This document shows positions 19,957-31,899 of a stretch of DNA of 64,000 bases, piece after piece. Position numbers and translations under genes: made by a program. Origin of the DNA: Tubiluchus corallicola (taxonomy: Eukaryota > Priapulida > Priapulimorpha > Priapulimorphida > Tubiluchidae); assembly GCA_030141605.1 (NCBI GenBank), contig JAQGDQ010000318.1, forward strand, positions 65,001 through 129,000, read 5' to 3'. The notes under the pieces are model-generated. The model worked only from the letters and a program-made list of their open reading frames with translations. It was not told the DNA's origin and searched no databases. The stretch's first letter is position 1. Each line of letters starts with the position of its first letter.

Positions 19957-22900
19957 ATGAGCATTTTCGAACATTTAATTGTAAAATACAGGTGGATTTT
20001 CGTCTGCTGTTTCTTGCTGCCAGCGTCCGTGATTTACGACGCATTATTTTACGTGCGAAATTGGTTCGTTTTCAGACTGTCTTCGGCTCCAAAGCAGCAT
20101 GAGGCCAAAGTCGCTGACGTACAAAAACAGGTTTGAAAGCTTTAATTAATCACCTATTCAATTCATTCACCGTAATTTGGCCAGCTGTTAATGGCTAGTT
20201 AATTGTTGCGCCCAACTGTATTGCGTGAAAGGTTGGTCAAGTAAAAGAGACGTACTCGTAGTCTAGTAGAAAAATAATTAATGAAATATTAAATTTTTAT
20301 TTAAATAATTAAAATCTTAAGCATACAAAGTAATCAGGGGGCTGATACAGGTTTCATAACAACGGTGGGCCCAACAGAAAAGAAATTAGGAGGTCTGGGG
20401 GAACAATGTAAGTTCCCCAGGGAGGACAACAATACATTTTGCTGCATTTTAGACCACTTTTCTGCCTTCTAGAAGCCTTTTAGAACAGGTGTTACCTCGC
20501 CTTTGACTCAAAAATACATATCAATATTTCCATATAAACTATACTGCATACATGATGTACGTAACTTTCATCTGTTTTCTTGTGATATACGATTTTTAAA
20601 GATATGAGGCACGTTTAGGATCTAGCAAATTGTTCTAATGCTTATAATTCAGAGAAAATATTAATTTGGTGTATTGTAACAGTTACTGCGCAAGGGAGGG
20701 CCCAGCTCCTTGGGCCCGCCACCTAAATCCACCACTGGTAACAGTGGCGGATTATGATTTTATGGGCCTTAGGCTTGAGCTTGGAACGGGCCTTTTAAAT
20801 GTTGCTACACTGCTGAGCTGACGTGTTTTTGTGGAGCTCTCGTCGTTTGTAAAGGATGACAAATTAAACAATTTATCACTGATGCATATTGAGTCAGATA
20901 TGTTGAAAAAAATCCACTTTTCAGAAATTATAACTGACTTTGTCCCCAGAAAAATTCGGAAACTGAAATTTTGAACTTAAACTTAAACTGTGTAAACGTG
21001 AATTGTGTAAACTTAAATTGTGTAAACTTGATTTGTGTAAACCCGATTTGAAATATAGTGACTAACTTTTGAAAAAAAAACTTTTTTCTATATTTTATTT
21101 TGGCGGGCCCCTTGCTCTTTTGTCAATTTATTTTTTTACAACAAAAAATTTTTTTTCGTTTTATTTTGCCGGGCCCCTTTTGATCCCGGGCCTTAGGCTT
21201 CAGCCTATAGGGCTATCCGCTACAGACTGGTAATAGTACAATGTACATTAGAAATGTCTACTATGTACACAGACAGTATACTAATCAATCATCATCGTAT
21301 GAGCATGACTGAATACTGGCAATAGCGTCATCTACAAGTAATTACTACGAAAAATATACTATAATAATTATAAAACTATTGGAAATTAATAAACTATATG
21401 ACACACAGAGATTCTTTACTAAAATAACAAATGCTTCGACTCAAGTAATTCTGAATTTGAATTTAGCATAATGCAGGTTTCGATTACAATAGTTGATCAG
21501 AATGAACATTTTTATTATTCTTGTTCAGCTTGTTGACTTTAACAAAATTTTACATTTTATTCCAAAAATGTCAGTCTTGAGCATCTATAATTTATAAGTA
21601 GTGACACATGCGGTGAAATCAGTATAGCGTAAGTAAAAAGCGTAAAAATTAAGTAAAATATAAAAATGTTTCCCTAATGGTTCAGTAAGTAAATTATTAG
21701 AAAGACAAAGACCTACAATTTGAGTAATAGTGGGAAAATGCCTAGAATCATTCACCATGAATGGTGCTATACCTTCCTTGTTTAGTTTAAGTGGCACCAG
21801 GTTAAAATTTCTCACCTTTTTTGTCAATAGATAGCACCACATTATGCATTTCATATCCCTACTGTGTAGATGTATTAGCCTAATGATGATAATACATCTA
21901 ATCTAGGCTAAGATGTATTATCCTAATGACAAATTTTTTATTGAACATTTTATAATACTATAACATGCAGAGAGTGGCTCCATATGCAGACAGTAATTTA
22001 CAAAAGTTTAACAAATTTACGGCACAATACAGTGCAATCTTGTTTGTTAGCGAAATAAAAAAATGATAAACGGTGGGAAACTTCGTTACAGATCTTACAT
22101 GCGTTATTCTACGCTACTTCCCGTTTGCAGGTGTGCAATCAAATCTCCGTTAACCTGAGTACAAGGGAAATGAGCAAACTGATGCTATGTTTTTAAAGTA
22201 AAAAAATTTAAACTGTGCAAAAGTTCCAAATGACATTAAATTAACATTATTTCATTAAGTGTATGACGTCAGTAAACTATTGAACTACATTGGACATGAA
22301 GGATTTCTCTTAATTCATGTAGAGTAAATGTTTAATGACTGTCTTAGAGTTTTAAAATGAGTCGTGAGTTTGAAAACTTTACAATAACAGCTTTGAGAGG
22401 GCTTCATTGGAAAAAGCTGTGACACTTGGCTTCCCTGCATTGTAAATAATGTGATACAGGTAAACAAATTAGTTTCATGCCTATTAACTCTTGCTATGTT
22501 CTTTGACTGGAGATTCTTATTTGCGACCAATTACGGCTATGTGTAGTGACGTAATTTTTTTATACATTTATGCAGGTTCTAGACTGGAAGGCTAGTGGCT
22601 CTCAGACATTAATGTGCACAGGCAGACCAGGATGGGCAACTGTGTCTTTTCGCAGAGGCAAGTACAAACACGTCATGACCCGTATCAACATCAACATGGT
22701 TGATATTCTTTCCGTCGATTTAACTAGACGGATAGTAAAGGTCGAGCCTTTAGTAACCATGGGTCAGCTGACGGCGACTCTTAACCCATTAGGGTGGACG
22801 CTGCCTGTTTTGCCAGAATTGGATGACCTTACAGTGGGAGGGTTAATAATGGGTTGTGGGGTAGAGACATCTTCGCATAAATATGGCCTTTTCCACGAGA

Positions 22901-23901
22901 CGTGTGTTGCATATGAGTTAGTGCTTGCTGACGGGAGAGCCGTCCGTTGCAGCGAGGAAGAGAATCCGGATTTGTTTCACGCAATTCCGTGGTCGCACGG
23001 CACTTTGGGATTTCTAGTGGCAGCCGAAATTCAAATCGTTCCAGCAACAAAATATGTTGAACTGAAGTACACGCCTATCCACAGCCGTAGCAGTTTAATA
23101 ACTATGTTCACTGAAGCTGCTTCAAGATCAGAAGAACACGAGTTTGTCGAGTGTTTGGTGTACGGACCGGAAAGAGGTGTGATCATGACCGGGACATTGG
23201 TCAACGAAGCTGCAGACTCGAAAGCGGTGAACAAGATTGGTAGGTTCTGGAAGCCGTGGTTTTTCAAACACGTGGAGAACATCTTAGACTCTCGGGAAGA
23301 TTGTGTGGAGTACATTCCTTTGAGAGATTACTATCACAGACACACCAGGAGTCTCTTCTGGGAGCTGCAAGACATCATTCCGTTCGGAAACAACGCTGCG
23401 TTCCGTTTCCTGTTTGGTTGGATGGTACCACCAAAAATCTCTTTCCTTAAACTCACACAAACCAAAGCTATCAGACGACTTTATGAAAAGTACCATATTA
23501 TACAAGACATGATTGTTCCTCTGAGTAATGTGGGCGAAGCTTTAGAAGTGTTTGATAAAGAGCTAGATTTATATCCACTTTGGTTGTGTCCAGCTAAGCT
23601 GTACCATAAACCTGGCTTTGTGCACCCTGTTGAGGAAAGGGATGTAATGTACTTCGATTTGGGAGCTTACGGACCTCCCAAGGCTAAATCCTACCAAGCC
23701 CAAGAAACGACAAAGCGGATAGAGCGTTACGTCAGAAGCGTTCACGGATTTCAGATGTTGTATGCGGATACTTACATGAACGAGTCGGAGTTTAGGGAAA
23801 TGTTTGATCACAACTTGTACGACAGGCTGCGCAAGGAGTTGAATTGTGCTACAGTGTTTCCTGACGTGTTTGGCAAAGTTAATAAGAATGTTCGCGAATA
23901 G
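19957..23901 (+). CDS. DHCR24: Delta(24)-sterol reductase
   Basis: FAD-dependent oxidoreductase that reduces the C24 double bond of sterol side chains in the endoplasmic reticulum membrane. Two exons, 19957-20130 and 22576-23901, joined in phase 0 (VQKQ/VLDW), give 499 residues against 516 in human. Near the N-terminus is one hydrophobic segment ([20 protein letters not shown]). The FAD-binding region has [36 protein letters not shown] and [12 protein letters not shown]. The C-terminal half has [30 protein letters not shown] and [15 protein letters not shown]. All are shared with vertebrate DHCR24. The start at 19957 is the first in-frame ATG; it shortens the N-terminus by about 17 residues relative to human. 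Exon 2 covers nearly the whole enzyme without introns. Confidence 0.97.
20335..20733. mobile_element. Degenerate hAT-like fragment
   Basis: The right end, read inverted, is CAGTGGTGGATTTAGGTGGC followed by GGGCCC. The left part has GGTGGGCCCAAC. These are typical ends of hAT MITEs, but no intact left terminus or 8-bp duplication was found. It directly abuts the intact element at 20742. Confidence 0.4.
20742..21225. mobile_element. hAT-type non-autonomous element in DHCR24 intron
   Basis: Left end CAGTGGCGGAT, right end (inverted) CTGTAGCGGAT, flanked by the 8-bp direct repeat ACTGGTAA at 20734-20741 and 21226-21233. The subterminal GGGCCTTAGGCTT block is also inverted at the right end. No transposase. 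Confidence 0.85.
21234..22575. other. DHCR24 intron 1 remainder
   Basis: Unique AT-rich intron with no recognised element and no alternative exon. Confidence 0.5.
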
Positions 23902-24546
23902 AGTGCTTTCAATCTCAGCACAATTTTCATTTATAATGGCCTAGCTATTGCTTGCTTGCCTTGCACAAGATTTTATACCAGAAGGTCTAATTTACTGGTA
24001 CTGGTAGTGACAGCTCACACTTATTTTAGCGCTTTAAAACACGTGCTAGTGTCTTGTCATGCATAACTAATCCGAAAGCCATTTTGACGCTGCTTAGTAA
24101 AGAAAATTCAAATGTTTAACATTTTATGCACTTCTGAATTCTAGCAGCTGTCTTATAATCAATAGATCAATATTTATATATTGATTACAAATTGCAGGTG
24201 GAGGTTGTTAAAGCTTGGAGTTGAAGTCAAGCGAGCAATGATATTTAGTTGGCTATGCTGTGGTAACCTGGGGATTTTAAGATATAGTACTTGGAACTAT
24301 GGCCAAGTATCTTTACGCTGAAGTGCGGTTGCCTTTTGTGACCCATGAAAGTACTCATTAGGATGGACCTGATTGAATGGTTCGTGGCTAAGAAGTTTAT
24401 ACAGTCAAACCTCTTTATAGAGAGCCTACTTTGGGACAGCAACAAAAACTTATGCGAGTTTCGTAACGAGGTGCCTCAGTACATAAATGTCTATGCATAT
24501 ATATTTCCTGCTGAAGATTGAGTACACAAATGTAGCTACCTATTAT

Positions 24547-24806
24547 CAGGGGTGGAACTAGGAGGAGGCGAAGGGGGGCGCGCACCCCCCTGTCAAAATT
24601 TGTGCCCCCCCCTGCCAAATCGGACAAACAATTTTTTTTTGCAGTAGCCAATAATATTTTTTATCATTAAAATTATAGGCCTGCATGCAGTATAAAAGGG
24701 GTTAAAAATTGGCTTAACCATTATTTAACCACTTCGGATACCTCGCCCCCCCCCCCAGAAAATTTTTGCGCCCCCCCCCTGCTTGCCACATCTAGTTCCG
24801 CCCCTG
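24547..24806. mobile_element. hAT-type MITE, 260 bp
   Basis: Perfect 15-bp ends, CAGGGGTGGAACTAG and (inverted) CAGGGGCGGAACTAG with one mismatch. The flanking octamers CCTATTAT and TCCATTAT agree at 6 of 8 positions, a decayed target-site duplication. The interior has poly-C runs. Confidence 0.78.
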
Positions 24807-26023
24807 TCCATTATTATAATATTTACGTAGATATTATATATAACAGTTTTAATGTACTTATGAGTATTTGCCAATAAGTAATTATGCTTTTAATAAATTT
24901 ATCTCTTTGAGAGCTAGAAATACAATTTGATAATTATTGGTCAAAAATCTTAGCATAGGTTGATCATAATTTACAGGTATTGTAGGTCTAACAATAATGT
25001 TTATTACTGTATCTATTATGTGTCAAACTGACTTGTTTTGTAACAATGTTTTACATCTGTGTTTAATGGTTTTTTTTTCTATTAGACTGTTCTGGAACTG
25101 ATGTACGCATTTTGTGCACAGTTTAATCAATCAGCCTGCTGTTACTAATCTTACTAGGCGGCAGTCAGTGATATAAAACTTAATACTATTATACTGCCAA
25201 TTTAAAATTTGTATAATGCTAACGATAAATTATGTATTTGTACATTTTATATGATCAATTTGAAATACGTCTTTATGAGCGATTCGTAGATTAGTGATTA
25301 ACTATTGTGCTTGTATTCAATCACTCATTTTGGCTAGTCACACATTGTTAGATAGAGCAGCATGTTACCTATATTGCACATTTATCTATGTACGCCTGTG
25401 CGTTACAGATGTAGACTTAATAAGTGTTATTAATGATTTTTAGTGAAAAATATTATATCATTATAGTTGTATGTTTGAAATTAGAATGTACGAAGAGAAG
25501 ATAATGCAGCATACTTAACATCCCTGCAAACTGGCCTACGCATATAATTAATATAATAAATACTATATATATATATATATAGTAATAGATAATATATTAA
25601 TTTTTTGACATAGTTTTCTTATTTATATACTTAAACTTGTCTTCTTTTACTTGTGTATACACATTAGCTGCGCAAAATTAAAATAACGGAAATAGTATCA
25701 TCATTTTCAACCATTTTGCAGTTAACTGTTCAATTATGTTCAGTCATATTAAACCTAAAACTGTTTGTGGTTTGCTAGAAATGCTTCGTTTTGTAGCAAA
25801 TTATTACTCTAATCCAGTAGAGGGTGGTTATTGGCTTTGCTGAATGCACCGCCCAAACACACCAAAGCTATTTCACTATATTTATATGTTGCACCTGTAT
25901 AACAGATATTTAATTCATAAATTAAATTCAAAGCATTGAACTGATTAATATGAAATTTGACAAGACTTTCTCTCAAAATAATGCTATCAATAAGTGGACA
26001 TCAACTTTAACTACTATGTTAAC

Positions 26024-26340
26024 GTATAGATGTAGTATAACTATAAGATTTACATTAAAAAGTAGTTTTCACTTGTCTTGAATGTACTTGAGATAAACTA
26101 TTGTATAGATGTAGTATAACTATAAGATTTACGTTAAAAAGTAGTTTTCACTTGTCTTGAATGTACTTGAGATAAACTATTGTATAGATGTAGTATAACT
26201 ATAAGATTTACATTAAAAAGTAGTTTTCACTTGTCTTGAATGTACTTTAGATAAATTATTGTAATAGATGTAGTATAACTATAAGATTTACATTAAAAAG
26301 TAGTTTTCACTTGTCTTGAATGTACTTTAGATAAACTATT
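26024..26340 (+). repeat. 79-bp tandem repeat, four units
   Basis: Units start at 26024, 26103, 26182 and 26261, each opening with GTATAGATGTAGTATAACTA (the fourth has one extra A) and containing GTAGTTTTCACTTGTCTTGA. Near-identical, so recent. Confidence 0.92.
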
Positions 26341-27544
26341 GTATATGATACATATCTGTATGAGTGTATAAAAATATTCACTTTTTGATGGACTATTTAC
26401 ATATTATATGTCAGGACATACAGGACTACCAAGTACCAACAGACATAGAAAAGTATGTTTATTAATCAATGAATTTTTATAGCAGCCTATGATTGTATCG
26501 TAGGCCTACATATGTACGTAACAATTGCTTGTAATACGATATGTCTTAGTTGATTTTATGGAAGATTTTACAGTACTGTAGTTAAAAATCAATAAACGTA
26601 GAAGTAAGAAAAAATGTAGAATATGGTTTGATTTTTATACAACTACATTTACGTCTAGTCCATATATAATAACCTAAACTACCCCAAGAGTTTGTAAAGT
26701 TGATTAAAGGTACATAAATCTAAGACAAACCAATTTAGCAGACCAAATCAAAGAAATTAAATCTATTTACATAAAAGAGCGCAAATTTTATTTACAAAGT
26801 CAAATACAACATTCCTATAAAATCATATCAAGCAAACTAGAGACGTAAAATTGTCTTTTGTTCGTTCACAGCAGTCTGGTTGGTGTACGTTCATTCAATA
26901 TACAATGTTATAGCACTGAGGAGAAACAGTCATACAATAAGAGAATGACAGTAGAGAATAAGCTTGGTCCATAGTTGTTTTGTATTCCTGTCTGTTCAAT
27001 GAGGATAAATAAATTCATATTTTTAAGAGATAGGTGCATGTAAGACTCAGAAAAAGCAAAAACTGCTCATTCAAATTTGAAACAAGTAGAAAATGCAAGA
27101 AAAATGACTTGAACTAAAAGCCCGTTAGACAAACAATGTTAATCGATAACGTGACTGCAATCGGACGTTCGAACAGAAGTATAAAATGTGCATCTTTGCA
27201 GTTTAAAAATCACGATGACCTAAATCAAACAGTCTAGTGCATTAGTACATGTGCTAAAGTTCAGCCAACAGGCAGATATTCTGTACAACGGGCAGACATT
27301 ACATGTAAAACTTAAAGTTTGTTAGTTGGTAACATTTCACATTTGACAATGCTTGAATCTCGAGACTAGACACACCGTGGGACTAGCAGCATTAAGACTT
27401 TCATATTAGCATTAGTCTTGAGATATAAAAATGATCCTCTATTGTACATATGTGCAGTACAGGGTGCCCTCAAAGCAACATGAGTTGTAAATATATATGA
27501 AACCGATATACTATCTGCAGAGTTGATTATTGAACAAAACTCGT

Positions 27545-27590
27545 CCTCCATCTGTTGTGCAGGAAACAAATTACATGTAACAAGTAGGAT
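27545..27590 (-). repeat. Short copy of a SET-exon segment
   Basis: Read on the minus strand, TTACATGTAATTTG then CTGCACAACAGATG parallels TTACATGTAACTCATTTTCT-GCACAACAGATG in the post-SET linker at about 28515-28550. About 45 bp are similar. It lies downstream of the gene and is not part of an extended open frame with family motifs. Confidence 0.45.
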
Positions 27591-27880
27591 CATAAACCGT
27601 ATATAAGTACAAATTTGATTGTGAACTTCAAGGAATTTACCTAGATGAATACAAAATACAAAGTACATCCTGGAAAACAGAGTACATGTTGACATAATAA
27701 ATTAGAGAAACTTCAGTAATATAATCATTTAAGGCAATTTACTTGCAAGTTCAAATCAGGAAGAAGCATGAAAGAACTAGTATTGATTATAGAGCTTTTT
27801 AACTACAGAATCTAAAAATTATTTTTAAAGTTCAAGCATGTTATATCGGATGACTGAAACTCATGTCCTAAAACACAGTA

Positions 27881-28275
27881 CAGTCGACCCTCGTTAAACC
27901 AGACCCCGTTAGCCCGGATATCGGATAAGACAGACGTGGTAAAGGAAAGTGACCGATTTTCGACCGAGCCTGAGCGCTAAACACAACACGGCCTACCAAC
28001 TCACCACGAGCCACTGACTGACCGAAGCGGCTAGCGGTACCGCCCTACGATTCCCGCCAAAATTCAGTTTGCTTACCGCATCGAAAGCACTTGCTAATTT
28101 CTTTATCCTCACAGGTTAACTATTTTAAAGTAATATACAGTATAGTATATAGTGCACAGTATATAGGCCTTATTAAGGTGAATATTCCTGTATAATATAG
28201 ATCATATATAGGCATATTGGATAATCGGCTAAACCGGACCCCCCCCAATTAGTCCGGTTTAACGAGGGTTGGCTG
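27881..28275. mobile_element. pogo/Tigger-like MITE
   Basis: Ends are CAGTCGACCCTCGTTAAACC and (inverted) CAGCCAACCCTCGTTAAACC, flanked by TA at 27879-27880 and 28276-28277. This TIR style and the TA target are typical of the pogo branch of Tc1/mariner. Length 395 bp, no transposase. Confidence 0.85.
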
Positions 28276-28399
28276 TATCATCATCGGTACATGCAGTCTG
28301 TTATTTTGATGAATTTTAAACGAGTTCCTACCGACGGTGGTCCTACACTATCATGTTAAGGTTGAAAGTTTTAATGCAATGGTAAAACAATCGAACTGC

Positions 28400-29203
28400 C
28401 TAGAGATTAAATAAGGATTTATCATACGGCAGATATTTCCTGCATTGCTTAGCACCACAATAACACGCCTTTCGTCCAGTGCCAGAACTGTCGAAAGTCT
28501 TCTTGGGAGAATCGTGCTTCATCTGTTGTGCAGAAAATGAGTTACATGTAAGAAATGAAGGAGCCATCTCACCAGAATAATCATAAGACAGTTCTTCGTT
28601 CGCAGCAATATCCCTTGTCGCAAACAATGCCAGGTGAGGTATATTGTTTAGGAATCGAACAGGTACCATGAACAAGTTTGGATCACAAGAATGATTGATA
28701 AAACGACCCACGTTGCCGCAATACGTCGGGTCAAGGTAGGTAGTTACGACGTCTCCATTGTGCAGATGTTCACGCAACGTTAGACAGTAAATATTATCAC
28801 TTTCAAAGAGAGCGCTCGTTCGACGCTTTGCTTCCAAGTGCGTCAACACTTCACCAGCGTACTCGCACACGAACTGACACCTGCGAACTACGCTTTTTGT
28901 CCGTAAACCGAGGCCTTTCAGATCAGTTTTGAACACTTCTAGCGAAAGACGGATACCTTTTTGAACTACGCGATTTGAGCAGGTAATATCACAGGAGCAG
29001 TTTAGGCTGCACTCAATAACAGGTTTTTGATAGGGGTCACTACAACTGGAAAGGCGTAAGTCACCGCTGACGTCGTATGAACATCCATAGGAAAACAAGC
29101 AGCTGCATTCACGCTCACAACAGCTGGAACAGCTGCAACCCTTAAATTGAGTTTCAAAGTCCTTGGTGTTTGTTCCCGGGCCAGGAATATTGCATGGTAC
29201 ATA
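28400..29203 (-). CDS. SETMAR: SETMAR-type histone lysine methyltransferase (SET part)
   Basis: One 804-nt exon encodes 267 residues with pre-SET, SET and post-SET regions of a SUV39-class H3 methyltransferase. Pre-SET cysteines: CSCSSCCERECSCLF and CSLNCSCDITCSNRVVQKG. SET: KGLGLRT, FVCEYAGEV, GNVGRFINHSCDPNL and ELSYDYSG. Post-SET zinc site: CYCGAKQCRKYLPYD. The match to the SET half of vertebrate SETMAR is close from PGPG onward. The exon begins at a good acceptor (poly-T then CAG) in phase 0 with YVPCNIPGPG; the short N-terminal exon was not found between 29204 and 31189. The frame stops after SLFNL, with no mariner transposase. This is the expected ancestral state, since the fusion is known only in some primates. 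Confidence 0.93.
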   Translation of the reverse strand, partial: YVPCNIPGPGTNTKDFETQFKGCSCSSCCERECSCLFSYGCSYDVSGDLRLSSCSDPYQKPVIECSLNCSCDITCSNRVVQKGIRLSLEVFKTDLKGLGLRTKSVVRRCQFVCEYAGEVLTHLEAKRRTSALFESDNIYCLTLREHLHNGDVVTTYLDPTYCGNVGRFINHSCDPNLFMVPVRFLNNIPHLALFATRDIAANEELSYDYSGEMAPSFLTCNSFSAQQMKHDSPKKTFDSSGTGRKACYCGAKQCRKYLPYDKSLFNL

Positions 29204-30584
29204 CTGAAACGAAAAAAAAATGCATAGTTATAACAGAGTCAGCAGCTAGTCATCAGGTTTGCTAGATAGCAGCTTTGAAACTGTTCTAAAAATCAAAAAC
29301 GCTGTTTCTTACGCCTATTAACAGGCTTGATTAACACACGTCTTTCTGGTTAACATTCACATAAATTCTTGTAGCTTGCAGCATACTGGCTAACACAGCT
29401 AGGAGCAAAAGAATGTGAACACATATCAAGGTGTCTAATAAATAACGTATTAAATTGGTATTGAAATCACAAAGTCCTAACCAGTTAATAATAAAGGTAA
29501 ATGCACAGTACCTGTGCACACTCCTGGCCACCAGTGCATTTTGACTAGAGGGGAGCTTTTTACCCAAGGGCTAAACAAACAACTAACTGGGTCTGGGGGA
29601 GTGCTACAAAAGATTTAGGGTTTAAGTGAATTTTTTTTTAAATTTTAACATTTCTAACTATGATGTTATTACACGAAAGATGACACGAACCCTTATATAT
29701 GGGCTAGCAGAACTAGTTAATCAAATAATTGATAAATTGTATGTTTACCCTGCATATCAGAGACGAACAGGTACAAACTACATTTTGCATTATGAGATCA
29801 ACGTCTTTTACCATTTTAAAGGTGACTTTTATTGAGTTTCATGCCTCTGTATATTGTACTTTTTAGTGATCTGTCTTGTGTATTTATGCTTTGTGTCATG
29901 GTGAATATGTATATATGTATAATAATGTATATATATGTAAATATTTTACTAGTTTGTATCATAATTTTATAGTATATCTGAGTGTTTTTTAAGTTTTAAT
30001 ATAATGCTATGCTATACACGTACTTTTAAATGTATGAAATAAATTTAAAAAAAGCACGAGCTCCCCCCAGCGAGGCCCGGAGCAGAATCCATAACGCCGG
30101 CGCATTTGAGGACATTTTGCATGCATCCAAGACCTCTTTAAGACGAAATTAGTTTCAGCAATTACTGACATACCTGAAAGTGGAAAATGGCCAACTGTAA
30201 CGCTATTATACCACAAACCTTGGGTGGGGTAAGAGAGAGGGCCTGCAGGGGTATGAAGAGGGCCTACATGGGGTAAATCCGTCCAGTTTGTGTGTTAAAA
30301 AACCCTCGCGCCCACTAAAATTTCCAAGAGATTTAGTACCATGTCAGAATACTGTGCAAAAGTTAAACAATGTGCAACAACTAACCAAAAATATATAAGC
30401 TTGTGATGTGATGTGTGAACATTTTAAATATTTTATGGACATTATAAAGCAGTTTGCATTAACCTTTGTAGCATTTCTTGCATATAAATTATTTTAATCA
30501 CGCAAATGGACAAATAACTAATGCCAGCAGTAGCATTTTTAAGTTTTTGTATGACCCAGTCGGGAGTGAATGATTTGGTTAAAC
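29204..30584. other. Intergenic or SET-gene first intron
   Basis: The N-terminal exon of the SET gene should lie here or further right, but I cannot identify it. The stretch 29640-30050 ends with ATGAAATAAATTTAAAAAAA and has the look of a retrotransposed 3' end. No coding match was made. Confidence 0.4.
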
Positions 30585-30973
30585 CAGGGGTGTGCAAATT
30601 ATCTGACTAGCCGGGCCACATTAAACATTTTCGCAATTCCTGTGGGCCACATGCAGTTTGGTCAAGGAGCCAAGAACACTAGGACCTGATAAAGATTTTT
30701 TCCATCCGATTTACGCACATCATTACTACTGCACTACTACACCCAAGAAACTATTTTAGAAGTTATTAAAATTTATATTAAAAACCATATGTATATGACA
30801 ACGGTCTTGTAAGGGTTAATGCCATCCGATCTAGAGGAAAAAACTACCCGCACTATCTTTGCGATATTGGCGCAGACTTTAGCTGGATCGCGTGGGCCGC
30901 ACTTTCATTACGTTGACAAACCTCTTCGCGGGCCGCACAAGATCTCTCGGCGGGCCGCAGTTTGCACACCCTG
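30585..30973. mobile_element. hAT-type MITE, 389 bp
   Basis: Ends CAGGGGTGTGCAAA and (inverted) CAGGGTGTGCAAA, flanked by a perfect 8-bp target duplication GGTTAAAC (30577-30584 and 30974-30981). The interior has the GGGCCGC/GCGGGCC blocks common in hAT MITEs. No transposase. Confidence 0.92.
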
Positions 30974-31189
30974 GGTTAAACAATGCTCACTACAAACACA
31001 GCAAACTGTTTTTAAATTGTCACAGAGTTCAACAAAATTTCTGTGTTCGACTCTAACTTGTTTGCCTGATAGCAACTGATCAAGCCATCACAGTTCAAGT
31101 TAATTTTTGTGTTAATCAAAAATAGATTCAAACTAAAAATTGTACTATTATGATCTAAGCTATATACCTGTAGTTAAATTCAAAGGGGG

Positions 31190-31807
31190 TCACAAATCTT
31201 CCAGTGAGACGTATCTATTAAGTAATCTTGGTAGGGGAAGTTGATCTGCAACATCAAGAGCCTTCTCGCCTAATTCTTCCCTAATCTGCTGCCGACACAA
31301 CTGCTGCAATGACAAAGGCTGCCGCGAAAGGTACACTAACCAATCACAAAAGTCCTGATCGGATGAAATAGAATCGGGTATCTCGGCTTCGCGTAACCAT
31401 TCCTCCTGATTAGGGTTACATCCGGCTTCTATCAATAACATTATTGTCTCCTTCACTGCTGTTAGGGGCTTCCCCAAGGCGTGAACTGCTCCGTAAAGGG
31501 GGGTCTTTTCTGGTAGGAAGTAGCAATGACGTAGCTTGCATCCGTGCTTGATCAGAGTCCGAATGATGTCCGTGTTGGCGTGGGTTGCTGCCTCAAAAAT
31601 TGGCGAGTTTCCATCTAAGTCGCGTACGTTAATATCACAATGGAATTTGACCAAGACGTCAACCACATCTCTATACTCGTTACGGCAGGCTATACAGACC
31701 GGCGTGCAGCCGTTGTAGTCACTGCTGTTAATGTCGCTGCCATCCTTGACGCAGACTTCAATCAAGTCTACCATGTGAGTCTGTGCAGCGCAATTGATAA
31801 TACTCAT
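31190..31807 (-). CDS. Ankyrin-repeat and SOCS-box (ASB-like) protein
   Basis: A 205-residue single-exon frame. Residues 1-140 hold about four ankyrin repeats (for example NGCTPVCIACRNEYRDVVDV, DGNSPIFEAATHANTDIIRT and KTPLYGAVHALGKP). Residues 164-205 form a SOCS box: SLQQLCRQQIREEL supplies the elongin-BC contact (SLxxLCxxxI) and LPLPRLLNRYV the cullin-5 side. Proteins of this build are substrate adaptors of CUL5 ubiquitin ligases; the substrate cannot be told. It is shorter than most ASB proteins. ATG at 31807 is the first in frame; an acceptor-like CCAG sits 10 bases before it, so a noncoding 5' exon is likely in the GC-richer region near 32000-32350. Confidence 0.85.
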   Translation of the reverse strand: MSIINCAAQTHMVDLIEVCVKDGSDINSSDYNGCTPVCIACRNEYRDVVDVLVKFHCDINVRDLDGNSPIFEAATHANTDIIRTLIKHGCKLRHCYFLPEKTPLYGAVHALGKPLTAVKETIMLLIEAGCNPNQEEWLREAEIPDSISSDQDFCDWLVYLSRQPLSLQQLCRQQIREELGEKALDVADQLPLPRLLNRYVSLEDL

Positions 31808-31899
31808 TTTACACCTGGTTAAAATCTATTGTGCACGCCGCAGTCACACACTGTTTCCCACAGACTTGATACAAATGAGTCCCTCTTCACAAAAATGGC

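Larger units (their letters stand above)
23902..27880. other. Intergenic, DHCR24 3' side
   Basis: AT-rich, convergent between DHCR24 (plus) and the SET gene (minus). It contains a hAT MITE (24547-24806), a 79-bp tandem repeat (26024-26340), a fragment near 24402 resembling pogo-type termini (ACAGTCAAACCTCTTTATAG) and several AATAAA motifs (for example about 24890). No gene found. Confidence 0.5.

Noticed and set aside
28520-28570. Mini-intron in the SET exon (donor GTGAGATGG, acceptor GCACAACAG)
   Set aside because: Removing these 50 bases would break the reading frame before the post-SET cysteines; unspliced, the frame is correct.
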